From positions 1-64,000 of the forward strand of contig NZ_JAIQDE010000030.1 in the NCBI RefSeq assembly GCF_020037015.1: a stretch of 64,000 nucleotides of DNA. The letters are read 5' to 3'. Both the position numbers and the translations under genes were made by a program. This DNA is from Corallococcus sp. AS-1-6. GTDB lineage: Bacteria > Myxococcota > Myxococcia > Myxococcales > Myxococcaceae. Under the pieces are notes generated by a model. The model searched no databases and was not told the DNA's origin. It worked only from the letters and a program-made list of their open reading frames with translations. Shown here piece by piece: positions 29,501 to 39,191 of this stretch; positions within the stretch are counted from its first letter, which is position 1; each line of letters begins with the position of its first letter.

Positions 29501-29598
29501 TTCATCTTCTTGTTCGCGAGCGCCTTGCGGCGCGTCGCGATCTCCTGCCGGGAGAGCACCGCCTTCTCCGCCCGGCCACCCTTCTTTGCCGCTGTCAT
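26515..29598 (-). CDS. ftsK: DNA translocase FtsK/SpoIIIE with insert in the motor domain
   Basis: Septal DNA pump that clears chromosome DNA and helps dimer resolution. The 1027-residue protein has four N-terminal transmembrane helices (about 45–190), a charged coiled-coil and Pro-rich linker (about 230–500), the alpha/beta motor with Walker A GTTGSGKS (about 611) and Walker B VVIIDELADLM (about 806), and a C-terminal gamma winged helix (SVSISMLQRKMRIGYNRAARMIERM) that reads KOPS-type sites. About 100 low-complexity residues (701–800), Lys-rich then acidic, interrupt the motor just before Walker B. The ATG at 29598 follows AGGGG; the frame upstream is non-genic. Confidence 0.95.
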   Translation of the reverse strand: MTAAKKGGRAEKAVLSRQEIATRRKALANKKMKAPGAASPAKRALIGVFILAASLLALLAVATFDAHDRVGPGFHNAVGPMGHLIAEALRGALGVCAYLIPAGGIYTAVVLFVGNRDRRRLPQIISLALLTCSVSVLAQLMFAKDKGWAHPPGGALGAGLGGLMEGMFSTVGTIILVTAISAAALIVGTQYTFFKLCSLVWAGLTVLGRRVSEAAHVFWEQQKVNYAARQERLAQEKEEEAAFLAELEAEEEELSEAERLAAEAEAAEAEALAEEAVRLARQNEKEQLANAKKALKEQKDREKLEKKLAREEPAEDEGDDASDEQPSLPPERVERRSPGADPAWAASFLAPQPQLPANADAGEPPRRARKTPQIVTPPAAPSTPPVPAASLTPPAAEPAAKPVAAEKPAAAPGNALIPAPPAALARMPLIVEPKAPPKPTAMKRPQDQFEFVGDRKSFSLPPLDVLEADKKERSALDKDAFLVTAEKLRAKLADFGIVGEVVEIRPGPVVTMYEFLPGPGIKVSKIAALQDDLAMAMEAMRVRIVAPIPGKGVVGIEVPNRDRETVFLKEIAEQDTFQKSGSKLTMCVGKDIEGMPYVFDLVKAPHLLIAGTTGSGKSVAVNSMIMSILLKATPEEVRFIMVDPKMLELSVYEGIPHLLLPVVTDPKKAALALRWAVEEMERRYQMLSEAGVRNIAGFNKLVETQASEEKPAAAAPAAKKKKPKKVLVVEGSAEAVAPASASDGLGVAMPREDDEDLRESIVSEPTVSPALEADGEEDAEFEEDGEESTPVEAASTEKKELKKLPYIVVIIDELADLMMVASREVETYVARLAQMARAAGIHLMVATQRPSTDVVTGIIKANFPTRISFMLRSKPDSMTILGTVGAEALLGMGDMLIMPPTSAHLQRVHGAYVSEHEIKKAVDHLKAQGKPVFDESILKPRDEEGEGGGGEEDELSDELYDQALAAVSEMRSVSISMLQRKMRIGYNRAARMIERMERDGVVGPADGAKPREVLLRGLGEMPGAGAM

Positions 29599-29659
29599 GG
29601 ACCCCTGTTCCCTCTGCCCGATTCCAGCCGCGTAGCGAGCTGTAGCAATCCGCCCGGCG

Positions 29660-29687
29660 AGAATAGGGAGGGAGGGGGCGGGGTCAA
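29660..29687 (-). promoter_or_regulatory. Promoter of ftsK
   Basis: On the minus strand TTGACC (29687–29682) and TATTCT (29665–29660) are separated by 16 bp, about 60 bp before the ftsK ATG. Both resemble sigma70 boxes, and the local dip in GC supports a promoter. Confidence 0.6.
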
Positions 29688-29800
29688 TTTTCCGGCAGGC
29701 GTCCAAGGGGGCTCCGAGGAGGCGGAAGCAGGGCCTACATTTCGGGCGCGTCCCCGCGGCGAGAGGGTATGGTGCCTGCCGCCAAGGAGAACCCAAGACC

Positions 29801-30148
29801 ATGTCCGACCTGAGCCCCGACAAGCCCTCCCACAACGAAGACGACTACTTCGCGCGCGAGGAGATTGAAGCCAAGCGCAAGCTGGCCCTCCAGCAGTCCC
29901 GGGAGATGGCCGCCCAGCAGCGCGAGTCGCTCAAGCAGCTCCACCACATGAAGTGCCCCAAGTGCGGCATGGACCTGCAGACGCTGAAGCAGGGCAACGT
30001 GGAGCTGGATAGCTGCTTCAACTGCCACGGCGTCTGGCTGGACGCGGGCGAGCTGGAGCAGCTCATCAAGCAGCACGGCCACGAGGGCAGCCAGCGGGTG
30101 ATGGGCTCCATCCTCAACCTCTTCAAGCGCTCGCCGCCTTCCCCGTAG
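29801..30148 (+). CDS. zf-TFIIB-type zinc-finger protein
   Basis: A 115-residue soluble protein. After a charged helical N-terminus the segment CPKCGMDLQTL … CFNCHGVWLDAGEL (about 50–85) is the zf-TFIIB Pfam-type zinc ribbon, with four metal ligands from two CxxC/CxxCH pairs. The molecular role of this family in bacteria is unknown. It starts divergently from ftsK and lies 27 bp before gatC, so it may be the first gene of the gatCAB transcription unit. Confidence 0.85.
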   Translation: MSDLSPDKPSHNEDDYFAREEIEAKRKLALQQSREMAAQQRESLKQLHHMKCPKCGMDLQTLKQGNVELDSCFNCHGVWLDAGELEQLIKQHGHEGSQRVMGSILNLFKRSPPSP

Positions 30149-30175
30149 CACCTCAAGCCCGGAGGAGGCTTCCCC

Positions 30176-30463
30176 ATGGCCCTCACGCTCGAGCAGGTCC
30201 GGCACGTGGCCACCCTGGCGCGGCTGTCGCTGACGCCGCAGGAGGAGGAGCGCTACGCCACCCAGTTGTCCGCGGTCCTGGACGCGGTGGCGGAGCTGGA
30301 AGCGCTCGACGTGAGCCAGGTGGAGCCCACCTCCCACGCGACGCTCGCGTCCTCGCTGTTGCGCGAGGACGTGCTGCGTCCGTCACTGCCCCCGGAAGCA
30401 GGGCTCGCCAACGCGCCGGCGAAGGTGGGCAGCGCCTTCGCGGTCCCGAAGATTTTGGAGTAG
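30176..30463 (+). CDS. gatC: Asp/Glu-tRNA amidotransferase subunit C
   Basis: Small 95-residue subunit that wraps around and stabilises the GatA–GatB complex. The sequence LEQVRHVATLARLSLTPQEEERY is the family hallmark. It is directly followed by gatA (6 bp gap) and gatB, which gives the complete gatCAB operon. The complex converts Glu-tRNAGln to Gln-tRNAGln and/or Asp-tRNAAsn to Asn-tRNAAsn. Confidence 0.95.
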   Translation: MALTLEQVRHVATLARLSLTPQEEERYATQLSAVLDAVAELEALDVSQVEPTSHATLASSLLREDVLRPSLPPEAGLANAPAKVGSAFAVPKILE

Positions 30464-30469
30464 CCCGCC

Positions 30470-31933
30470 ATGTCGTCGCTGACCGACCTGTCGATGCTGG
30501 AGCTGGCGGCGAAGCTGGCTTCGCGCGAGGTGTCCTCCGTGGAGGCCACGCGCGCGAGCCTCGAGCGCATCGCCCGGGTGGACCCGAAGGTGCGCGCCTT
30601 CCTGCGCGTGGACGAGGCCGGGGCGCTGAAGGCCGCCGAGGCCAGTGACGCGCGCCGTACGGCGGGCAGCCCGCTGAGCGCGCTGGACGGCGTGCCCGTG
30701 GGGCTCAAGGACATCTTCCTCACGCAGGGCGTGGAGACCACCTGCGCCTCGCGCGTGCTGGAGGGCTTCGTCCCGCCCTACGACGCCACCGTGGTGCGCC
30801 TGCTGAAGGAGGCGGGCCTGCCGCTCTTGGGCAAGCTGAACATGGACGAGTTCGCCATGGGCTCGTCCAACGAGTCGAGCGCGTACTTCCCCACCCACAA
30901 CCCGTGGGACCTGACGCGCACGCCGGGCGGCTCGTCCGGGGGCTCGGCGGCGGCGGTGGCGGCGCGCGAGGTGTTCGGCGCGCTGGGCACCGACACGGGC
31001 GGCTCCATCCGCCAGCCCGCGGCGCTCACCAACACCGTGGGGCTCAAGCCCACGTATGGCCGGGTGTCGCGCTACGGCGTCATCGCCTTCGCCTCGTCGT
31101 TGGACCAGCCGGGCCCCATGGCGCGCACGGTGGGGGACACCGCGGCGCTCCTCCAGCTCATCGCGCGGCATGATCCGCTCGACTCCACCTCCGCGGACGT
31201 GGAGACGCCGGACTGCCTCACGGGGCTGGAGGACGGCGTGCGCGGCCTCAAGCTGGGCGTGCCGCGCGAGTACTTCGCGGAGGGCATGGACCCGGAGGTG
31301 GCGGGCACGCTGCGCGCGTCGCTGGAGGAGCTGGAGAAGCTGGGCGCGACGCTGGTGGACGTGTCCCTGCCGCACACGAAGTACGCGCTGGCGACGTACT
31401 ACCTGCTGGCCTCGTCTGAGGCGTCCAGCAACCTGGCCCGCTACGACGGCATCCGCTACGGGCAGCGGGCGAAGGACGCGCGCGGGCTCAAGGAGCTGTA
31501 CACGCGGACGCGGGGCGAGGGCTTCGGCGCGGAGGTGAAGCGCCGCATCATGCTGGGCACCTACGCGCTGTCCGCCGGCTACTACGACGCGTACTACCTG
31601 CGCGCGCAGAAGGTCCGCACGCTCATCCGCGAGGACTTCACGAAGGTGTTCCAGCAGGTGGACGCCATCGTGTCGCCCACGTCGCCGGTGCCGGCGTTCA
31701 AGCTGGGCGCGAAGGTGGACGACCCGCTGTCCATGTACCTGATGGACGTCTACACGCTGCCGTGCAACCTGGCGGGCCTGCCCGGCCTGTCCGTGCCGTG
31801 CGGCTTCACGCAAGGCGGGCTGCCCATCGGCATGCAGCTCCTGGGGCGCCCCTTCGACGAGGCCCGCCTGCTCCGCATCGCCCGCGCCTTCGAGCGCGAG
31901 CACGACTTCTTCCGCCGCGCCGCCCCCGTCTAG
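30470..31933 (+). CDS. gatA: Asp/Glu-tRNA amidotransferase subunit A
   Basis: Amidase-signature glutaminase of 487 residues that releases ammonia from glutamine for the transamidation. The Gly/Ser-rich segment [15 protein letters not shown] (about 148–163) and the Lys in VGLKDIFL (about residue 78) provide the Ser-cisSer-Lys triad. Near the C-terminus [11 protein letters not shown] is typical for GatA. Second gene of gatCAB. Confidence 0.97.
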   Translation: MSSLTDLSMLELAAKLASREVSSVEATRASLERIARVDPKVRAFLRVDEAGALKAAEASDARRTAGSPLSALDGVPVGLKDIFLTQGVETTCASRVLEGFVPPYDATVVRLLKEAGLPLLGKLNMDEFAMGSSNESSAYFPTHNPWDLTRTPGGSSGGSAAAVAAREVFGALGTDTGGSIRQPAALTNTVGLKPTYGRVSRYGVIAFASSLDQPGPMARTVGDTAALLQLIARHDPLDSTSADVETPDCLTGLEDGVRGLKLGVPREYFAEGMDPEVAGTLRASLEELEKLGATLVDVSLPHTKYALATYYLLASSEASSNLARYDGIRYGQRAKDARGLKELYTRTRGEGFGAEVKRRIMLGTYALSAGYYDAYYLRAQKVRTLIREDFTKVFQQVDAIVSPTSPVPAFKLGAKVDDPLSMYLMDVYTLPCNLAGLPGLSVPCGFTQGGLPIGMQLLGRPFDEARLLRIARAFEREHDFFRRAAPV

Positions 31934-31960
31934 CGGGCGCGACACGAGGGTGACACCGCC

Positions 31961-33402
<1,442 letters not shown>

Positions 33403-33406
<4 letters not shown>

Positions 33407-34440
33407 CGAGACACCGTGACGTGGAGCACGTCCTCGCCGCGCGGATCCGCTGACTGGGCGAGCACGTGCACGTCGTCCGGCCCCCGGCGCTCCAGGATGA
33501 GCGAGGGCGCTTCGAAGGTGTTGTCGAAGAAGCCGCCGGTGAGCTGCGGGTTCACCGCGTAGCGCACGCGCTTGAGGGTGCGCAGTTGCGTGAAGAGGCC
33601 CTCGTTGAACCACTGCTCGCGGCGCGACTGCGTCTCGCCGGGCGCGTTGAAGGCCCAGGGCGCGTCCCAGCTCCAGGCGTTGGCGGAGGGCTGCGCGAGC
33701 ACCTCCACGCCCAGCGCGTCCAGGTACTGCGCGCAGGGCACGAAGTAGGGTTCGCCGGAGGTGTGCGGTTCGCGGAAGCCGTCGTAGCAGACGAGCGTGC
33801 CCAGCTTCCCGAACGGCGTGTCCAGCACGGGCAGGTCCTCCGGGCGGCCCGGGCTCAGGTGCAGCACGTCCTCCTGCGTGGGCACCAGGTTCACCTTGCG
33901 CGTGACGGCCACGCAGTGCCCGTCCGGTGAGAACGTGTAGCTGGTGTTGAAGGTGCGCGCGCCCGCGGGCTCGTACTCGGGGGTGTCCGGGCCCAGGCGG
34001 TTCGTGGGCAGGAGCGCGCTGCCGGCCACCACCCACAGGCCGAAGTCACGCGCGATGCCGGAGAAGGTCTCGTACATGGCGCGGTGCACGCGGGGCGCCA
34101 CCGTGGCGTAGAGGCACTCCTCCAGCGTCGGCGGATGGAAGGCGCTCCACGTGCGGAACATGCCCAGCCACTCCGCGAGCGCCACGCGCGTCATCGCGCC
34201 GTTCGTCGTCTTGCGGCGGCGCACGCGCGGCAGGTGCCCCAGCAGTCCCAGCGCCGCGCCCACCATCTCCGGCCAGACGGCGAGCGCGGGGTTCAACGGC
34301 CGGCCCTCCGCGTCCCGGGGGCGCAGCGCGTCCACCCGGGCCGCGAGCGCCCGGTGGTGCGAGGCGAACGTCTCCTGCGAGGCATAGTCCTCCAGCGTGA
34401 CGCGCGGCTGGATGGCGAACAGGTCGAGCGAGGTGGCCAC
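33403..34440 (-). CDS. Nitrilase/carbon–nitrogen hydrolase family protein
   Basis: A 345-residue protein of the C–N hydrolase superfamily. The Glu–Lys–Cys triad can be read in VWPEMV (about residue 57), TRKVNLVP (about 180) and [10 protein letters not shown] (about 214). These enzymes hydrolyse nitriles, amides or carbamoyl groups, or transfer acyl groups; the substrate cannot be told. It lacks extra membrane segments, so it is not apolipoprotein N-acyltransferase. Starts at a GTG. Its partner genes do not form an obvious pathway. Confidence 0.82.
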
Positions 34441-34607
34441 GGTGCCGCGAGGATGGCACCGGCTCCCATGCCGCGCGCGAGCATCCTGGCGGCGGAGCTA
34501 CAGCCTGTCCTCCCGGGGACACCCGCGCCTGGGACCCTGGCTCCACGGCGCGGAAGGGACTCGCCACTTCCGCGTGCACATGGGCGAACGGCGCTGCCTC
34601 GCGGGGG

Positions 34608-35570
34608 CTACTTGAGGAAGCCCAGCTCGCGCAGGCGCTGCTTGAGGAACGCGTCCGCGGTGATGGGCGGGTGGCGCGCGGGGTTGTCCGGCGTCTCCGT
34701 CTGCGGCAGCGGCTTCAGGATGCAGTCGGAGAACGGGTGCACGAAGAAGGGCATCGAGTAGCGCACCGTGTCCTGCTCCGGGCTGGGCGGGTTCACCACC
34801 CGGTGCGTCGTGGACGGGATGACGCCGTTCATCACCCGGCTGAGCATGTCGCCGGAGTCCACGACGATCTGCCCGCGCAGCGTGTCCACGGGGATCCACT
34901 CGCCGTCGCGCGTGAGCAGCTCCAGGCCGCCGGCCGTGCCCTCGCACAGGAGCGTGATGAAGTTGATGTCCTCGTGCTCCGCCGCGCGCACCGCGCCCGG
35001 GATGAAGCGGTCCTTCAGCGGCGGGTAGTGGATGAGCCGCAGCACGGAGTTGCCGTCCACCGTCATGTCGCTGAACGTGTTGCGCGCGATGCCCAGGTAG
35101 TCCGCCAACGCCTGGAGCATCACCGTCGCCGCGTCGTCCAGCTCGCGGTAGAGCGTCAGCGTGTGCTCACGGAAGGTGGGCACCTCCTCCGGCCAGACGT
35201 TGGGGCCGTAGTCGTCGCGGTACGGGTGGCCCTCGGGCAGCTCGCGGCCCACGTGCCAGAACTCCTTCAGGTCCCCCACCTTGCGGTTCTTCGCGTGCTC
35301 CTGGCCAAACGCCATGAAGCCCCGCTGCCCCGGACGCTCCGGCACCGCATAGCGCGTCTTGGTGGACTCCGGCAGTTGGAAGAAGCGCTCCACGTCCGCG
35401 TACGTGCGGCGGATGAGCGCGTCCTCGACGCCGTGGCCTTCCACGGTCACGAAGCCGAACTCCTTGAGTGCGTCGCCAAACACCTGGACGAAGCGGGCCC
35501 GCTCCTCGGGAGTGCCGGAGCGGTAGTGGGACAGGTTCACGGTGGGGATGCGTCGGGCCGAGCGGGACAT
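34608..35570 (-). CDS. 2-oxoglutarate/Fe(II) oxygenase, isopenicillin-N-synthase-like
   Basis: A 320-residue non-heme iron oxygenase. An N-terminal DIOX_N region (IPTVNLSHYRSG … GFVTVEGHG) is followed by the catalytic jelly-roll core. The iron ligands are seen in EHEDIN (HxD, about residue 200) and STTHRVVNP (His, about 255), and the Arg of RYSMPFF binds 2-oxoglutarate. Relatives hydroxylate or desaturate diverse small molecules; no secondary-metabolite cluster lies next to it, so the substrate is unknown. Confidence 0.87.
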   Translation of the reverse strand: MSRSARRIPTVNLSHYRSGTPEERARFVQVFGDALKEFGFVTVEGHGVEDALIRRTYADVERFFQLPESTKTRYAVPERPGQRGFMAFGQEHAKNRKVGDLKEFWHVGRELPEGHPYRDDYGPNVWPEEVPTFREHTLTLYRELDDAATVMLQALADYLGIARNTFSDMTVDGNSVLRLIHYPPLKDRFIPGAVRAAEHEDINFITLLCEGTAGGLELLTRDGEWIPVDTLRGQIVVDSGDMLSRVMNGVIPSTTHRVVNPPSPEQDTVRYSMPFFVHPFSDCILKPLPQTETPDNPARHPPITADAFLKQRLRELGFLK

Positions 35571-35746
35571 GCGCGCATCCTATCCGCGTGACACCTTCCT
35601 GACACGCCGCAGTCCTCCGCCCAACCGTCACCCCGGCCCCGGGGCCGGGACGCCTCCTCACTTTGCGACACCCACCCTTGGCGGCAGTGGATGCCGGGCT
35701 TCCGGGATGTGCAGATTGGGCAGGGAATAGGCCAGGGGGGCGCGGT

Positions 35747-37765
35747 ATGGCCGAAGTCGCGAGGAACGAGCGCACGTGCTCAGCGTGCGGGCGGGGACAT
35801 GGCGAGGGGACGTCGTGCGACACGCTCGTCCGGGACGCGGGGGGCGGCCCGGGCAAGGCCGTGGCGGACGAGGTGGACCCGCTGGTGGGCACCCAGATGG
35901 GCAGCTTCCGGCTGGTGCGCCGCGTGGGGCGGGGCGGGATGGGCTCCGTCTACCTGGCCGAGCACGTCTCCATTGGGAGCCGCGTGGCGGTGAAGGTGCT
36001 GCACGAACACCTGACGCGCTACCCGGAGCTGGTGCAGCGCTTCCACGCCGAGGCCCGGGCGGTGAACCTCATCGGGCACGAGAACATCGTCAGCATCTTC
36101 GACCTCAACGCCTCGGCGCCCCGGCCGTACCTCATCATGGAGTTCCTGGAGGGGGCGCCCCTGTCGGCCTGGGTGGGGACGCCCATGTCCGCCGGGGCGG
36201 TGGTGCCCATGCTGATGCAGGTGTGTGACGCGCTGCATGCGGCGCACGCGCGGGGCATCGTCCACCGCGACCTGAAGCCGGACAACATCTTCCTGGTGAA
36301 GCGCGGGCGGGGGATGCCGTTCGTGAAGGTGCTCGACTTCGGCATCGCGAAGCTGGTGGACGCGAGCATGCCGGAGACGGTGGCGGGCATCATCGTGGGC
36401 ACGCCGGAGTACATGGCCCCGGAGCAGTCCCTGAGCCGGCGCCTGGACGGCCGCGCGGACCTGTACGCGGTGGGCGTCATCGCCTACCAGTTGCTCACCG
36501 GGCGGCTGCCCTTTCCCGACGAGGGGCTCACCGCCCAGCTCGTGGCGCACCAGACGCGCACGCCTCCGGCCCCCCGCTCCATCTGCCCCTCGGTGCCGCC
36601 CGCGCTGGAGATGGTGGTGCTGCGCGCGCTGGCGAAGACGCCGGAGGAGCGCTTCCCCCACGCGCTCGCCCTGCGGGCCGCGCTGGAGCAGGCGCTCGCC
36701 ACGCGCCCCCCGTCGCCGCGCGCGGCCCTGGGCGGTCCCCGTCCCGTGCAGGGAGCGGCCTCATCGGGGACCCCCGTCACCGGGCCCCGGCGGACCCCGG
36801 CGCTGGCCTCGCCGGGCGCCTCCGGGGGGAAGACGCTCCCGGTGCCGGTGCAGGTGGTTCTGCAGCCGGGCGCGCAGCCCCGGCCCTTCACGGGGTCGGA
36901 CCTGTCGCGCGGCGGCGTGTTCCTGCACGCGACGGGGGAGCTGCCCCCGATGTTCGCCCAGGTCCAGGCGGTGCTGCCGCTGTCCACGGGGCCGCTGTCC
37001 GTCACGTGTGAGGTGGTGCGCCACGTCTCGCCCGAGCAGGCCCAGGCCTGGAGCATGCGCCCGGGCTTCGGCGTGCAGTTCGTCGCGCCGTCCACCGCGC
37101 TGAAGGCCCGCATCGAGCAGCACTTGGCGAGCGCCACGGCCTCTCCGCCCCCCGCGCCCCGGGAGCTCCCGGAAGACGTCGAGGCCGAGCGCGTCCTGGC
37201 GATGTGGCGCGGACAACTGGCGGGGGAGGGCACGCACTACACGGTGCTGGGGCTCTCACCGGACGCGGAGCTGGAGTCCGCGCGGGAGCGGGCGCGCGAG
37301 CTGTGGGGTGCCCTGTCCGCGCTGCGGCAGCGGCCCCTGTCGCGCGGGCAGCGCTCGCGCCTGGAGTCCATGCTGATCCGCGTGAGGGACGCGGGCGACA
37401 CCCTGGGCATGCCGCTGCGCCGGGCCCGCTACGACGCCCGGCTGGGCAATGCCCGGGGCGTGGCGCGCTGCCTGGAGGCGGGCCTCACGGCCGCCCAGAC
37501 GGACGCCCTGCGCCGTGAGTACCTGGCGGAGCAGCCCCGGGCGGTGGGCACCGCGCGGGTGCACTTCCTCACCGGCAACGCGCTGGAGCGCGACGGCCAG
37601 CTCCAGCGGGCCCTGGAGTCCTACGAGCGGGGCCTGGAGCTGGACCCCCTGGAGTGGGAGTACCACCAGCGCCGCCGGGTGGTGGACCGGGCGCTGGGCG
37701 CGCGCCTGCCGTCCGGGGCACGAAATGAAAGAGCCCGATTCCCTGGGGAGGGAACCGGGCCCTGA
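35747..37765 (+). CDS. Ser/Thr kinase with zinc-ribbon, PilZ, J-like and TPR parts
   Basis: A 672-residue multidomain kinase. A small Cys cluster (CSACG … C) sits near residue 9. The kinase domain (about 52–305) is complete: GRGGMGSVYLAEH glycine loop, VAVKVL Lys, HRDLKPDN catalytic loop, DFGIAKL, and GTPEYMAPEQ. Then come a Pro-rich linker, a PilZ domain (about 365–470; a c-di-GMP-type beta-barrel), a J-domain-like segment (HYTVLGLSPDAEL … ARYDARLG, about 495–565) without an HPD motif, and TPR-like helices. The ATG at 35747 is chosen since earlier codons look non-coding. No transmembrane helix is visible. The mix suggests c-di-GMP-responsive phosphorylation, which is inference. Confidence 0.85.
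   Translation: MAEVARNERTCSACGRGHGEGTSCDTLVRDAGGGPGKAVADEVDPLVGTQMGSFRLVRRVGRGGMGSVYLAEHVSIGSRVAVKVLHEHLTRYPELVQRFHAEARAVNLIGHENIVSIFDLNASAPRPYLIMEFLEGAPLSAWVGTPMSAGAVVPMLMQVCDALHAAHARGIVHRDLKPDNIFLVKRGRGMPFVKVLDFGIAKLVDASMPETVAGIIVGTPEYMAPEQSLSRRLDGRADLYAVGVIAYQLLTGRLPFPDEGLTAQLVAHQTRTPPAPRSICPSVPPALEMVVLRALAKTPEERFPHALALRAALEQALATRPPSPRAALGGPRPVQGAASSGTPVTGPRRTPALASPGASGGKTLPVPVQVVLQPGAQPRPFTGSDLSRGGVFLHATGELPPMFAQVQAVLPLSTGPLSVTCEVVRHVSPEQAQAWSMRPGFGVQFVAPSTALKARIEQHLASATASPPPAPRELPEDVEAERVLAMWRGQLAGEGTHYTVLGLSPDAELESARERARELWGALSALRQRPLSRGQRSRLESMLIRVRDAGDTLGMPLRRARYDARLGNARGVARCLEAGLTAAQTDALRREYLAEQPRAVGTARVHFLTGNALERDGQLQRALESYERGLELDPLEWEYHQRRRVVDRALGARLPSGARNERARFPGEGTGP
37733..37760 (-). 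terminator. Terminator for the Cys-rich lipoprotein gene, inside kinase 3' end
   Basis: Arms 37733–37744 and 37749–37760 pair over 11 of 12 positions (one A·C mismatch) with a GGGG loop. On the minus strand the stem is followed by CTCTTTCATTTCG, a fair U-rich tail. It therefore serves the leftward lipoprotein gene and lies within the last codons of the rightward kinase gene, whose last residues are probably dispensable. Confidence 0.65.
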
Positions 37766-37797
37766 TCCGGCTTCGGTGCTTCAGCCGGGGACGATGA

Positions 37798-38160
37798 CTA
37801 CTCGCCCGCCGCGCAGGCGGCGCTCACGCCCTCGGCCTTGCTGCTGCACGCGAGGATGCGGGACGCGAACGCCTGCTGCTCGGCCTCGGTCTTGTCGGAG
37901 CAGCCCTTGACGTCGCTCAGGCAGTCCACGTAGGCGCTCAGCTTGTCCTTGTCGGAGTCGCTGCAGGAGTCGAGGGACTCCTTACAGGACTCGATGTCCG
38001 AGTCCGTCGGCTTCTGGACGCCGGTGGTCGGCAGGCCACACTCCTCGGCCTTCTTCACCATGTCGTTGAGCGCGTCCGCGGTGTCGTCGCAGATGTTGCC
38101 GCCGCAAGCGGTGAGCGTGAGCGAGGCCATGGCCGCCAGACCGAACAGGATCTTCTTCAT
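37798..38160 (-). CDS. Small Cys-rich lipoprotein
   Basis: A 120-residue lipoprotein. The signal peptide ends in LTACGG, and eight further cysteines are spread over the mature part (for example in NICDD, EECG, ESCKESLDSC, VDCL, KGCS), which suggests four disulfides in a small helical bundle. Proteins of this plan are frequent in myxobacteria; the function is unknown. The ATG at 38160 follows GGGGGAG; the longer frame to 38202 adds non-signal codons. It has a hairpin terminator just downstream. Confidence 0.8.
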   Translation of the reverse strand: MKKILFGLAAMASLTLTACGGNICDDTADALNDMVKKAEECGLPTTGVQKPTDSDIESCKESLDSCSDSDKDKLSAYVDCLSDVKGCSDKTEAEQQAFASRILACSSKAEGVSAACAAGE

Positions 38161-38310
38161 GATGGTTCTCCCCCTCAGGGATGAGGTACAGGTGGAAGGC
38201 AAGCGGCGCGCATCCTAGCGAGCGCCGCGTTGCGGTCCAGTGGACTTTATTCCGGGAATTCTATTCAAAAGCAAATAGGGGGCTGGGGGCGGGCTGATCC
38301 GCCAACTGCC

Positions 38311-38339
38311 TTGACTCCCCCCCGGGATTCTCGTAAGTC
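38311..38339 (+). promoter_or_regulatory. Promoter of the rplU-rpmA-obg unit
   Basis: TTGACT (38311–38316) and TAAGTC (38334–38339) are 17 bp apart in the region before rplU. The predicted leader is close to 90 nt long. Confidence 0.55.
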
Positions 38340-38396
38340 CCGCCGTCTTTTAGCGCGCCGGCCGGTCCTCCGTCCGAAATGCGCGTTGGATTCCAT

Positions 38397-38411
38397 GGGT
38401 TGAAGCAACCC
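38397..38411 (+). promoter_or_regulatory. Hairpin in the rplU leader
   Basis: A perfect 6-bp stem GGGTTG/CAACCC with a 3-nt AAG loop lies 21 nt before the L21 start codon, in the predicted leader RNA. Ribosomal protein operons often carry such structures for autoregulation, but I cannot match it to a known L21 leader motif. Confidence 0.4.
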
Positions 38412-38432
38412 GAAGCTGACAGGGGTTCGACG

Positions 38433-38741
38433 ATGTACGCAGTCATTCGCACGGGCGGAAAGCAGTACCGCGTCGCCGAGGGCGACGTTGTCCGGATCGA
38501 GAAGATCGCCGGTGATATCGGCGCCGAGGTCTCGTTCACCGAGGTCCTCCTGCTGGGCGGCTCCGAGAGCCCGAAGGTGGGCCAGCCGACGGTGGCGGGC
38601 GCGAAGGTCGTGGGCAAGGTGCTGGCGCAGGACAAGCACCGCCGCGTCCTGCACTTCCGGAAGGAGAAGGAAGGCTGGACCCGTCGCCGTGGCCACCGCC
38701 AGCCGTACACCGAGGTGAAGGTCACCTCGATCTCCGGCTAG
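38433..38741 (+). CDS. rplU: 50S ribosomal protein L21
   Basis: Large-subunit protein that binds 23S rRNA near L20. The 102-residue product has the canonical start [14 protein letters not shown] and the C-terminal RNA-binding signature [14 protein letters not shown]. The ATG at 38433 follows AGGGG. It is the first gene of rplU-rpmA-obg, an order conserved in many bacteria. Confidence 0.98.
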   Translation: MYAVIRTGGKQYRVAEGDVVRIEKIAGDIGAEVSFTEVLLLGGSESPKVGQPTVAGAKVVGKVLAQDKHRRVLHFRKEKEGWTRRRGHRQPYTEVKVTSISG

Positions 38742-38787
38742 TCGTCTTTCCGGGCATTCCCCACACGAACTTCAAGGAGCAGGTGTC

Positions 38788-39063
38788 ATGGCCCATAAAA
38801 AAGGTCAGGGTTCTTCGCGCAACGGGCGTGATTCCAACCCGCAGTACCGTGGCGTGAAGGTGTACGGCGGTGAGACCATCACGGCGGGCAGCATCCTCGT
38901 CCGTCAGGTCGGCACGGTCATCCACCCGGGCACGAACGTGAAGCTCGGTCGCGACTTCACCCTCTTCTCGACCGTGGACGGCGTGGTGAAGTACGAGCGC
39001 CTCGGCCGCGACAAGAAGAAGGTGTCCGTGTACCCGGCCGCCGCCGAGCAGGCGAGCGCCTAG
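38788..39063 (+). CDS. rpmA: 50S ribosomal protein L27
   Basis: A 91-residue protein at the peptidyl-transferase centre. [20 protein letters not shown] is typical; the N-terminus starts directly with MAHKKG, with no cleavable extension of the Firmicutes type. Located 46 bp after rplU. Confidence 0.98.
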   Translation: MAHKKGQGSSRNGRDSNPQYRGVKVYGGETITAGSILVRQVGTVIHPGTNVKLGRDFTLFSTVDGVVKYERLGRDKKKVSVYPAAAEQASA

Positions 39064-39191
39064 TCAGTGGCCCTGGGGCGACCCGGGGCACGGCTTACCG
39101 AGCGGGTCGTTCCCGGTCCTTCCGTTCCCGTTGGGGACGGGCGGATGCGAGGACGGCCCGCTTTGTGTTTTTCCAGGAGGGCGTTGGCCCC

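Noticed and set aside
26827-29868. Plus-strand open frame of 1013 codons opposite ftsK
   Set aside because: Shadow frame of ftsK with His/Leu/Arg/Gly-rich low-complexity sequence and no motif.
35670-35700. Sigma54-type promoter before the kinase gene
   Set aside because: A GG…GC pair is present but the spacing is one base too long and the TTGC half is poor.
35663-35746. Longer N-terminus for the kinase
   Set aside because: The extra codons look like non-coding leader, and the ATG at 35747 is better placed after a G-rich site.
38379-38432. Upstream start for L21
   Set aside because: The family N-terminus [14 protein letters not shown] and the ribosome binding site place the start at 38433.
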